A stretch of 19,579 nt of DNA from an uncultured Gemmatimonadota bacterium. GTDB lineage: Bacteria > Gemmatimonadota > Gemmatimonadetes > Gemmatimonadales > Gemmatimonadaceae. A program made the position numbers and the translations under genes. Below, piece after piece: positions 1 through 6,610 of this stretch. Each line of letters begins with the position of its first letter. The first letter of the stretch is position 1. The stretch spans positions 1 through 19,579 of the forward strand of contig CAMPKM010000007.1 in assembly GCA_946887155.1 (NCBI GenBank), in the 5' to 3' direction. The notes below the pieces were generated by a model. It worked only from the letters and a program-made list of their open reading frames with translations, was not told the origin of the DNA and did not search any database.

Positions 1-156
1 AGTCCGGCGAGTCCGGCGGAGACGAAAACTCGCCTCGACCACCTACGGTGCATTTGGGCCTCCAGTATGCAGTTGCTGCGGTTCGAGGTTTGGATAACCG
101 TCCCTCGGGACATTGGTTGCTTGCCGCCCTTGGACCGTCGCATTAGGTTCGCGCCC

Positions 157-1104
<948 letters not shown>

Positions 1105-1132
1105 CCGCCACGATTCACCGCCACCCGCCGAC

Positions 1133-1711
1133 ATGAACCCGGTCGATCGCAGCACGCTCATCCGGCTGCTTTCCGAGCGCTCGCTCCGACGCGGCAAGTT
1201 CACGCTCGCATCGGGGCGCGAATCGGCCTACTACGTCGATGCGCGCCTCACCAGCATGAGCCCTGAGGGGTTGGCGACCATCGGCCCCCTTGCCCTCTCG
1301 GCTATTCGCGACCGAGGCTGGCGAGTCGATGCCGTGGGCGGTCTCACGCTCGGCGCTGATCCCGTGTCATATGCGATCGCGGTCGCGAGCGTGGCATCGC
1401 CACCCCTCGTGCGCGCGTTCACCGTGCGCAAGGAAGCGAAGCAGCACGGGACGGGCCGGCTCATCGAGGGACCGATGAACGAGGGCGACCATGTGGTCGT
1501 GATCGAAGACGTCATTACGACCGGCGGATCGGCGCTTCGGGCGGTTGAAGCGATCCAGCGTGCGGGTGCATCCATTTCAGGCATCGTCGCCGTAGTCGAT
1601 CGTGAGGAAGGTGGACGGAGTGTGCTGGAACAGCAGGGGTTCGAGGTCGTCTGTCTCGCGACCGTTTCCGAGCTGCTCGATCAGGCGCCTGCCGGCACAG
1701 CTTCGTCGTAG
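1133..1711 (+). CDS. pyrE: Orotate phosphoribosyltransferase
   Basis: Fifth step of de novo pyrimidine synthesis: orotate plus PRPP gives orotidine 5'-monophosphate and pyrophosphate, in the cytoplasm. The 192-aa product has the usual family length. Visible signatures are the N-terminal FTLASGRESAYYVD segment (23-36), the flexible catalytic loop with K100, K103 and H105 (RKEAKQHG), and the type I PRPP-binding motif VVVIEDVITTGGSA (121-134). The ATG at 1133 gives the normal N-terminus. It lies 28 bp after a Ser/Thr kinase gene, and its 3' end overlaps the convergent AraC-type gene by 31 bp. The other pyrimidine gene here is upp (salvage), far away and on the other strand, so this is not a pyr operon. 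The stop codon is TAG. Confidence 0.95.
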   Translation: MNPVDRSTLIRLLSERSLRRGKFTLASGRESAYYVDARLTSMSPEGLATIGPLALSAIRDRGWRVDAVGGLTLGADPVSYAIAVASVASPPLVRAFTVRKEAKQHGTGRLIEGPMNEGDHVVVIEDVITTGGSALRAVEAIQRAGASISGIVAVVDREEGGRSVLEQQGFEVVCLATVSELLDQAPAGTASS

Positions 1712-2586
1712 GCACGCGCCGGACGTGGCGCGTCGATGCCGAGCGGATCGAACGAGCGCAGGCGGCCGATGTGCGGCAACACGAGCTCGTCCCGGAAAAG
1801 CTGAAGCATTCCCTCGCCGTCGTACCGCTGGCGGAACTCCATGGCGGTGATGCGAAGGATGGACTTGAGGTGCCGGCCGAATGCCTGGGGTGAGCTGTAA
1901 TCGAGCTCGTTGGCGACGATCGTGATCGAGAGGCCCGGGTTCTCGAACAGCCGGGCGGCACACACCAGCCTCGCCATCGAGAGGTAGAACTTTGGTGCGG
2001 GCAATCTGGCCCGCGTGAAGCGGCTCATGAGCGTGGACGGAACAACGCCGAGTATCTCTGAAAGTTCCTGAATGGTTCGTGTTTCGGACCCTTCTTCGAA
2101 CAAAGCGCGGAAGAAGCGAAGGCAACCGTCTGGAGCGTCGGTGAGGTCTTCGGCAACGCGTGCCAGTGCAACACGATGAATCTCGGTGGCCTGGTCGTGC
2201 AGCAGCACCGATCGCAACTGCTGCCATCCACGAGGCTCGCGAACGTCCACGAGGGTACGCACGCCACACCGCCCAAGTACGAGCACGGTTTGCGCAGTTT
2301 GCGGCGTGAGATTCGAGAGGAGTGCGACTGCCGGAACGCGAGGAAACTCGCGGACGACACGGGCAACGCGTGGGACGTCGGCTACGTCGCAGCACGCGAT
2401 CGATACGATCACGGCAGCGGCGCGATGGTCGCGCAGGTCGCGCATGGCGTCATTCAGTGACTCGCGATGCCACGCACGGTAGATGCCCTGGCCGGCGGCA
2501 TCGACGCGCAACCGCTCGTCCGGTGTGAGCACCGTGGTGATTCGAGGAACTGGAAGTAGCGGGGTCTCGGATGTATTTGACTGCAT
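1681..2586 (-). CDS. AraC-type transcriptional regulator
   Basis: Predicted DNA-binding regulator of 301 aa. The C-terminal part (about 153-255) fits the AraC/XylS double helix-turn-helix: the first HTH is around 171-192 (TIQELSEILGVVPSTLMSRF) and the second around 219-242 (LSITIVANELDYSSPQAFGRH), which carries the typical 'F-xR-xFK-like' pattern that ends the domain. The N-terminal 150 residues alternate hydrophobic strands and helices (AAAVIVSIACCD, VPAVALLSN, GVRTLVDV). This resembles a response-regulator or flavodoxin-like fold without an obvious phospho-aspartate pattern, so the signal is unknown. The start is ATG (2586-2584). The gene is convergent with pyrE, overlapping it tail to tail by 31 bp, and divergent from rnpB across 78 bp. 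Targets cannot be inferred. The family assignment is firm; the function is not. Confidence 0.85.
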   Translation of the reverse strand: MQSNTSETPLLPVPRITTVLTPDERLRVDAAGQGIYRAWHRESLNDAMRDLRDHRAAAVIVSIACCDVADVPRVARVVREFPRVPAVALLSNLTPQTAQTVLVLGRCGVRTLVDVREPRGWQQLRSVLLHDQATEIHRVALARVAEDLTDAPDGCLRFFRALFEEGSETRTIQELSEILGVVPSTLMSRFTRARLPAPKFYLSMARLVCAARLFENPGLSITIVANELDYSSPQAFGRHLKSILRITAMEFRQRYDGEGMLQLFRDELVLPHIGRLRSFDPLGIDAPRPARAYDEAVPAGA

Positions 2587-2628
2587 CGGTCGTCACCGGA
2601 GTTCGATGCGACAGTCTGCAATCGGGTC

Positions 2629-2657
2629 GTCACCTGCGCGTCACGTCCGGTTATATT
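2629..2657 (+). promoter_or_regulatory. Candidate promoter of rnpB
   Basis: A TATATT -10 hexamer lies at 2652-2657, and a weak -35 (GTCACC, 2629-2634) lies 17 bp upstream. The predicted transcription start, about 7 nt after the -10, coincides with the first base of the P1 helix of RNase P RNA at 2665. The AT-rich hexamer stands out in GC-rich surroundings. The -10 is convincing and the -35 is poor. Confidence 0.55.
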
Positions 2658-2664
2658 CCACGCC

Positions 2665-3037
2665 GTGAGCAGCTGGGCAGTCGCAGGTAGTTCGCTTCGG
2701 CGGACCAGCCTGAGGAAAGTCCGGGCTCCATGGGCAAGGTGCCAGGTAACTCCTGGGCACGGCGCGAGTCGTGACGGATAGTGCCACAGAAAACAGACCG
2801 CCACAGAAGATCGTGGTAAGGGTGAAATGGTGGGGTAAGAGCCCACCGCGCCTTCCGGTAACGGAGGCGGCACGGTAAACCCCGCCGGAGCAAGGCCAAA
2901 TAGGCGGCGAGGAGACGCCCACTCCGATCAAGACGCCGCGGGTAGGCTGCACGAGGGCGGAGGAGACTCCGCTCCCAGAGAAATGACTGCCGCGGGGTTT
3001 CGGCTCCGCTACAGAACCCGGCTTACAGGCTGCTTAC
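2665..3037 (+). ncRNA. rnpB: RNase P RNA, bacterial type A
   Basis: Catalytic RNA of RNase P, which cuts 5' leaders from pre-tRNAs together with the protein RnpA encoded at 6037-6372. The conserved regions are all visible in order: GAGGAAAGTCCGGGCTCC from 2712 (P4 5' strand), the ACAGAAAACAGACCGCC segment, GGTAAGGGTGAAA and GGTAAGAGCCCACC (P10-P12 region), AAACCCC...GGAGCAAGGCCAAATAG, then AAATGACTGCC and ACAGAACCCGGCTTACAG at 3011. The ends were set by helix P1: 2665-2673 (GTGAGCAGC) pairs with 3029-3037 (GCTGCTTAC) with one G-U. P2 pairs GGCAGTC with GACTGCC, and P3 is a hairpin capped by TTCG. The layout fits the ancestral A type. It is convergent with dnaN. Boundaries could shift by a few bases. 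Confidence 0.95.
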
Positions 3038-3041
3038 GACG

Positions 3042-3073
3042 ACGCCCAGTCTCTCGAGTGAGAGGCTGGGCGT
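3042..3073. terminator. Strong hairpin between convergent rnpB and dnaN
   Basis: The segments 3042-3055 and 3060-3073 form a 14-bp stem (ACGCCCAGTCTCTC with GAGAGGCTGGGCGT, one T-G wobble) closed by a GAGT loop. It lies 4 nt after rnpB and 2 nt from the dnaN stop codon, so it could serve both converging transcripts. Neither side has a good T-tract, so efficient intrinsic termination is not assured. It may instead act as a 3' end stabiliser or processing barrier. Confidence 0.6.
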
Positions 3074-3075
3074 TG

Positions 3076-4188
3076 TCAGTCAACGAGGCGTAATGGCATC
3101 ACCAGGCAGACGTACTTGCCGGGTGCAGCCCAACCTTCGGGTAACACCGTGGCGGCGCGCTCGGCGGTCTTGAACGTGAAGCGCACCTCGTCCGTGGGCA
3201 TGTTGCGCAGGATCTCGAGCAGGTAGCTGCTGTTGAACCCGATGTCGAGCGAGTCGCCCGTGTACTGCACCGGAATCTCGTCCTGGCCTTCGCCGACGTC
3301 GGGCGTCTGCACGGTGAACCGGAGCAGGGCAGTGTTGAACGAGAGCTTCACGCGATGTGTCTGGTCCGACGCAACGACCGACATGCGCCGAAGCGCACTC
3401 ACCAGCGACGGCCGATCGACGATGGCAAAGCGGTCGTTGTCGCGCGGTATGACCTGGTCGTAATTCGGATAGGGTCCCTCGATCAGGCGCGTCGAGACGC
3501 TGGCGATTGGACTGCGGAAGGCAAGGTGATTCTCACCCTTTCCGATCTCGATTTCTTCCTCGGGCGGAAACACGCGCCGCACCTGTTCGAGGGCGCGTGG
3601 TGGCACGATGAAATCCCCGGTGGCGCTCTTCCCCATTTCCACGGGCGATTCCATGAGCGCGAGCCGGTGTCCGTTGGTGGCCACCATGCGCAGCATCTTG
3701 TCTCGCACTTCCCACAACACGCCGTTCAGGATGGGGCGGCTTTCTTCGGAGGAGACCGCAAACGCGGTGCGCGAGATGAGCTCCTGCAACACCGAGGACT
3801 TCACGCGCCACCCGGTGTTGTACTCGACGGGCGCAAACGCCGGATACTCGTCGCGTGGCAGTCCGAGCAACTTGAACTTGGTCCGGCCGCATTCGAGCGT
3901 GGCCCGTTGTTCGCCGAGAGCTGCGATTTTTACCGGAGCCGGCGGCAATTCCCGGGTGATCTCCCCCAGTCGTTTGGCGGGCAGCGTGAGTGCTCCGGGC
4001 AACTCGACGTCCGCCGGGACTTCGACGGAGACGGCCACATCGAGGTCGGTGCCGGAAAATCGGACACCACGTTCCGAGGCCTCGACCAGAATGTTCGCGA
4101 GTACAGGAAGGGTCGTCTTTGCCGGTACGGCCGGCGCGACGCTGGTGAGAGCTTCCTGCAGTTTTTCCCGCGCAATCGTGAAGCGCAT
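3076..4188 (-). CDS. dnaN: DNA polymerase III beta subunit (sliding clamp)
   Basis: Ring-shaped processivity clamp that encircles DNA and tethers DNA polymerase III and many other replication and repair proteins. At 370 aa it has the full family length, with three clamp-fold domains. The N-terminus MRFTIAREKLQEAL and KTTLPVLANILVEA, the central LEGPYPNYDQVIP-like segment (RLIEGPYPNYDQVIPR), and the C-terminal VCLVMPLRLVD are typical; the hydrophobic MPLRL tail helps form the partner-binding cleft. The start is ATG at 4188-4186, with GAGG 5 nt upstream. It follows dnaA on the same strand across a 93-bp gap that could hold its own promoter. Its 3' end converges on rnpB. Confidence 0.97.
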   Translation of the reverse strand: MRFTIAREKLQEALTSVAPAVPAKTTLPVLANILVEASERGVRFSGTDLDVAVSVEVPADVELPGALTLPAKRLGEITRELPPAPVKIAALGEQRATLECGRTKFKLLGLPRDEYPAFAPVEYNTGWRVKSSVLQELISRTAFAVSSEESRPILNGVLWEVRDKMLRMVATNGHRLALMESPVEMGKSATGDFIVPPRALEQVRRVFPPEEEIEIGKGENHLAFRSPIASVSTRLIEGPYPNYDQVIPRDNDRFAIVDRPSLVSALRRMSVVASDQTHRVKLSFNTALLRFTVQTPDVGEGQDEIPVQYTGDSLDIGFNSSYLLEILRNMPTDEVRFTFKTAERAATVLPEGWAAPGKYVCLVMPLRLVD

Positions 4189-4281
4189 TCGAGCCTCAAG
4201 TGGGAAAGACTATTGCTGTTTATCTAAAGGAATAAAGAACTACAGTAACAGCAGTACTGTGGAGATGTGGCCAAGAACTGC
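4189..4281. promoter_or_regulatory. AT-rich dnaA-dnaN intergenic region, candidate origin/promoter element
   Basis: This 93-bp gap holds the most AT-rich stretch noticed in the window (about 4211-4246) in otherwise GC-rich DNA. It is bracketed by a 10-bp inverted repeat, 4211-4220 (TATTGCTGTT) and 4247-4256 (AACAGCAGTA), with one wobble. A DnaA-box-like TGTGGAGAT (two mismatches) is at 4259-4267. On the minus strand TTACTG, 16 bp, TAGATA is a possible dnaN promoter. The region could be a DNA-unwinding element or simply the dnaN leader. The role is inferred. Confidence 0.35.
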
Positions 4282-5676
4282 TTACGCTGCGCCCGCGGGT
4301 AACTCAAGTACAGCGAGTTGAAGGCGTTCGGCGAACTCCTGGTCGGCCGCTCGAAGATAGCGCGCACGTTCAAGACTGTGGATAACAGTGGAATGATCCC
4401 GACCACCGAACGCGTTTCCAATATCTGCAAGGTGAGCATTCAACAATTCACGTGATAAAAGCATCGCGGCTTGCCGAGGCACCGCGACTTCACGCGTGCG
4501 GCTCTTCGACGTCAACGCTGCGGCGCTGACGCCCCACGCTTTCGCGACGGCGGTTTGAATCGTGGAGATGGAGAGGCCGCGGCCATCGCTGCCGCTTCCC
4601 GCACCGGCAGCGGCCGGACGAATGCGGTCGCGGAGGGCTTCGACCGCCAGATCGACGGTCACCGGCTGCTGACGCAGCGAAGCGAACGCGATCAGCTTGA
4701 TGATGCAACCTTCCAACTCTCGCACGCTCGAGCGCACATGCTCGGCGATGAGATGCAACACATCGTCCGGGATCGTGTGCTGGAGGTGATCCTGGTGCGC
4801 CTTGCTGCGCAGGATCGCGATGCGGTGCTCGAAATCGGGGAATTCGATGTCGGCGACCATGCCCCACTGGAAGCGCGTCACGAGGCGCGCTTCGATGCCG
4901 GGGATTTCGCTGGGCGGGCGATCGCTGGTGAGGATGATCTGGCGTCCACCTTCGTACAGCGCGTTGAAGGTGTGAAAGAATTCTTCCTGGGTCGCTTCCT
5001 TGCCCTTCAGGAAATGGACGTCGTCGATGAGCAACAGATCGAGTTCGCGGAACCGGCGGCGGAAGTCATGTGTCGTCCGCCCCTGGATCGACATTACGTA
5101 TTCGTTCGTGAATTGTTCGGCTCCGAGGTACGCGGCGCGCAACGCCGGATTGCGCGCCAGGATGGCATGCGCGACTGCCTGCATGAGGTGCGTCTTGCCG
5201 ATGCCTGTGGCGCCGTAGATGAAGAGTGGGTTGAAATCGCGGCCGGGCGCTTCGGCGACCGCGAGCGCCGCCGACGCGGCGAGCTCGTTCGACTTGCCAA
5301 TCACGAAGTTGTCGAGCGTGTACTTCGCGTTGAGAAGCGGCCGCGGAGCGGCCATTCCATTTGCGGCGGTCGCGGTGCCTGGCGCGGGTGCGACGAACAA
5401 GTCCATCTGCACGCGCTGGCGCGATTGTGCATCAACGATGAACTCGACCTGACATGGCTGACCGAGTGCAACGGGAGCCAGTGAGGTCAGCAGCGCTGCA
5501 TGTTTTGATTCATTCCAATCGGCGGAGAACTGGTCGGGTACAGCGACCGTGAGTTTGTCTCCGCGCAGCTCGACCGCTTGCGTGGGTTCGAGCCAGGTTC
5601 GGAAGGTGTGCTCCGCTATTTCGCGCCGCGCGACTTCGAGTAAACGACTCCAGACTTCTTGCGGCGCCAGATCCAT
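4282..5676 (-). CDS. dnaA: Chromosomal replication initiator DnaA
   Basis: AAA+ ATPase that binds DnaA boxes at oriC, opens the duplex and recruits the replicative helicase. From the ATG at 5676 the protein is 464 aa. Domain I (about 1-85) starts MDLAPQEVWSRLLEVARREI, and a short alanine/proline-rich linker follows. The AAA+ domain has Walker A GATGIGKTH (155-163) and Walker B LLLIDDVHF with the acidic pair at about 218-219. Domain IV ends with the DNA-binding signature GGRDHSTVIHSLERAR near 424-439. The frame extends to a TTG at 5694, but the predicted promoter would leave almost no leader, and MDLAPQEVW is a normal DnaA start, so ATG is preferred. It is divergent from rpmH and upstream of dnaN. 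A DnaA-box-like site just before the start suggests autoregulation. Confidence 0.96.
   Translation of the reverse strand: MDLAPQEVWSRLLEVARREIAEHTFRTWLEPTQAVELRGDKLTVAVPDQFSADWNESKHAALLTSLAPVALGQPCQVEFIVDAQSRQRVQMDLFVAPAPGTATAANGMAAPRPLLNAKYTLDNFVIGKSNELAASAALAVAEAPGRDFNPLFIYGATGIGKTHLMQAVAHAILARNPALRAAYLGAEQFTNEYVMSIQGRTTHDFRRRFRELDLLLIDDVHFLKGKEATQEEFFHTFNALYEGGRQIILTSDRPPSEIPGIEARLVTRFQWGMVADIEFPDFEHRIAILRSKAHQDHLQHTIPDDVLHLIAEHVRSSVRELEGCIIKLIAFASLRQQPVTVDLAVEALRDRIRPAAAGAGSGSDGRGLSISTIQTAVAKAWGVSAAALTSKSRTREVAVPRQAAMLLSRELLNAHLADIGNAFGGRDHSTVIHSLERARYLRAADQEFAERLQLAVLELPAGAA
4377..4385 (-). promoter_or_regulatory. Perfect DnaA box inside dnaA
   Basis: TTATCCACA on the minus strand matches the DnaA-box consensus at 9 of 9 bases. 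It falls within the codons for Val-Ile-His-Ser of the DnaA domain IV signature, so the match could be a by-product of coding constraint. It is the only perfect box I found around the locus. Confidence 0.5.
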
Positions 5677-5679
5677 GTC

Positions 5680-5688
5680 TGTTGATAA
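5680..5688 (-). promoter_or_regulatory. DnaA-box-like site at the dnaA start
   Basis: TTATCAACA on the minus strand differs from TTATCCACA at one base. It lies 3 nt upstream of the preferred dnaA ATG and downstream of the predicted promoter. Such sites mediate DnaA autorepression in other bacteria; that role here is inference. A weaker relative, TTTTCAACA (two mismatches), lies at 5719-5727 in the promoter spacer. Confidence 0.45.
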
Positions 5689-5703
5689 TCTCAAGGGGCG
5701 GCG

Positions 5704-5732
5704 AAGCTATTCGGACCCTGTTGAAAAGTCAA
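5704..5732 (-). promoter_or_regulatory. Candidate dnaA promoter
   Basis: On the minus strand, TTGACT (5732-5727) is followed after 17 bp by TAGCTT (5709-5704). The predicted start of transcription near 5697 leaves a leader of about 20 nt before the ATG at 5676. The -35 is good, the -10 is weak. Confidence 0.4.
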
Positions 5733-5759
5733 CGCGCACGATCCTGCGTGCTGCACACT

Positions 5760-5783
5760 GCATGAACATGCGCCTCTAAGGCG
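5760..5783. repeat. Two adjacent inverted repeats in the dnaA-rpmH gap
   Basis: GCATG-AA-CATGC (5760-5771) is followed, sharing one base, by CGCCT-CTA-AGGCG (5771-5783), ending one base pair from the -35 of the predicted rpmH promoter. Both have perfect 5-bp arms. They could be operator sites or small origin-associated hairpins; no protein can be assigned. Confidence 0.35.
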
Positions 5784-5811
5784 TTGACTTGCTTGCGGTA
5801 AACCGGGTACG
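5784..5811 (+). promoter_or_regulatory. Candidate rpmH operon promoter
   Basis: TTGACT (5784-5789) followed after 16 bp by GGTACG (5806-5811), 54 bp before the rpmH ATG. The -35 matches the consensus at 5 of 6 positions and the -10 is poor. The sequence CGTTGACTT occurs here and also, inverted, at the facing dnaA promoter. Confidence 0.4.
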
Positions 5812-5864
5812 TTTCTCACCCCGAGATCGCACGCCAGATCAGTTTTGTCTCACATACGTAGCTT

Positions 5865-6029
5865 ATGGGAAAGCCCACCTATCGCCCGCGCAACAAGCGC
5901 CGAATCCGGAAGCACGGATTTCGTACGCGAATGTCAACGCGCTGGGGTCGTGAAGTGCTCAGTCGTCGCCGCAAAAAGGGGCGGAAGCGCCTGACGGTAA
6001 AGCTTCCGTCCAAGTACGCCGCCGCGTAA
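5865..6029 (+). CDS. rpmH: 50S ribosomal protein L34
   Basis: Small, very basic protein of the large ribosomal subunit. The 54-aa product reads [20 protein letters not shown] then [19 protein letters not shown] and RKRLTV, matching the L34 signature 'KRkRxHGFRxRMxTxxGRxVLxRRRxKGRxxLtV' throughout. The C-terminal tail KLPSKYAAA makes it slightly longer than the 44-47 aa common in other bacteria. The start is ATG at 5865; I see no clear Shine-Dalgarno sequence upstream. It is first in the rpmH-rnpA-yidD-yidC-mnmE cluster and divergent from dnaA. Its stop lies 7 nt before the proposed rnpA start, so coupling of the two is likely. Confidence 0.95.
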   Translation: MGKPTYRPRNKRRIRKHGFRTRMSTRWGREVLSRRRKKGRKRLTVKLPSKYAAA

Positions 6030-6036
6030 ATCGCGC

Positions 6037-6372
6037 CTGCGCTACTCGCGGGCGCAACGCATTACTCGCGGCGCTGACATCCGTCGAATTCAGGTAGAGG
6101 GGAAAGTCGTACGAACCCGGCATTTCTCGATCCGGGTGTGCGCTTCCCCTCTGTCGTTTGCGAGGGTGGGGATCATTGTTCCTCGACATGGACACAGCGC
6201 GGTCGAACGCAATCGACTCAAGCGCCGGCTGCGCGAAATCGTGCGCCAGGACCTGCTTCCGACGGAACATGGTATGGACCTGATTGTGCGAACCGCGCCC
6301 GCAGCGTATTCACTGCCGTTCGCCGATCTGCGCTCCGAAGTGAACGGAGCCGTTCGTCGGCTGGCGAATTGA
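6037..6372 (+). CDS. rnpA: RNase P protein component, apparent non-canonical start
   Basis: Protein subunit of RNase P, partner of the rnpB RNA at 2665-3037, aiding binding of pre-tRNA and metal ions. The signature R-x-x-x-K-R-x-x-R is clear in [19 protein letters not shown], preceded by ARVGIIVPR. The conserved N-terminal part ([16 protein letters not shown], then [11 protein letters not shown]) is encoded upstream of the first usual start codon, a GTG at 6136. Between an in-frame TAA at 5998 and 6136 there is no ATG, GTG or TTG in this frame. A CTG at 6037 ([12 protein letters not shown]) gives 111 aa, the normal family length and N-terminus; ATT at 6061 is an alternative. No Shine-Dalgarno sequence is seen, so translation may be coupled to rpmH, whose stop is 7 nt upstream. 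The gene identity is secure; the exact start is not. Confidence 0.85.
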   Translation: MRYSRAQRITRGADIRRIQVEGKVVRTRHFSIRVCASPLSFARVGIIVPRHGHSAVERNRLKRRLREIVRQDLLPTEHGMDLIVRTAPAAYSLPFADLRSEVNGAVRRLAN

Positions 6373-6385
6373 AACCGGAGCCCGC

Positions 6386-6595
6386 GTGCGTTTCGTCCTG
6401 ATAGCGCTGGTGCGTGGATACCAGCTCTTTCTCGGACCGTTGCTCCCGTCGGTCTGCCGGTATTCGCCCACCTGTTCGGCGTACGCCATCGAGGCGCTCG
6501 AGAAGCACGGAGCGTGGCGAGGGCTGATCCTGACAGTTCGTCGCATTGGACGGTGTCATCCGTTCCATGTCGGCGGCTACGATCCCGTTCCCTAA
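6386..6595 (+). CDS. yidD: Membrane protein insertion efficiency factor YidD
   Basis: Small membrane-associated protein thought to help YidC insert inner-membrane proteins. The 69-aa sequence shows the family signature in full: an amphipathic N-terminus ([14 protein letters not shown]), then [19 protein letters not shown] with the two conserved cysteines, then [24 protein letters not shown]. The start is GTG at 6386, 13 nt after the rnpA stop; no better start lies near. It is followed 15 nt later by yidC, its functional partner, in the standard order. Confidence 0.95.
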   Translation: MRFVLIALVRGYQLFLGPLLPSVCRYSPTCSAYAIEALEKHGAWRGLILTVRRIGRCHPFHVGGYDPVP

Positions 6596-6610
6596 TCACC
6601 CCACGTGCAA

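Noticed and set aside
1..18. Tandem AGTCCGGCG duplication at the window edge
   Set aside because: Two 9-bp units only, at the edge of the window; no further structure.
2454..2952. Minus-strand open frames across the rnpB region
   Set aside because: They cross the RNase P RNA gene, whose conserved structure explains the sequence.
3355..4227. Plus-strand open frame of 290 codons opposite dnaN
   Set aside because: Antisense shadow of the sliding clamp gene.
4471..5484. Plus-strand open frame of 337 codons opposite dnaA
   Set aside because: Antisense shadow of the AAA+ region of DnaA; Arg/Asp-rich with no family resemblance.
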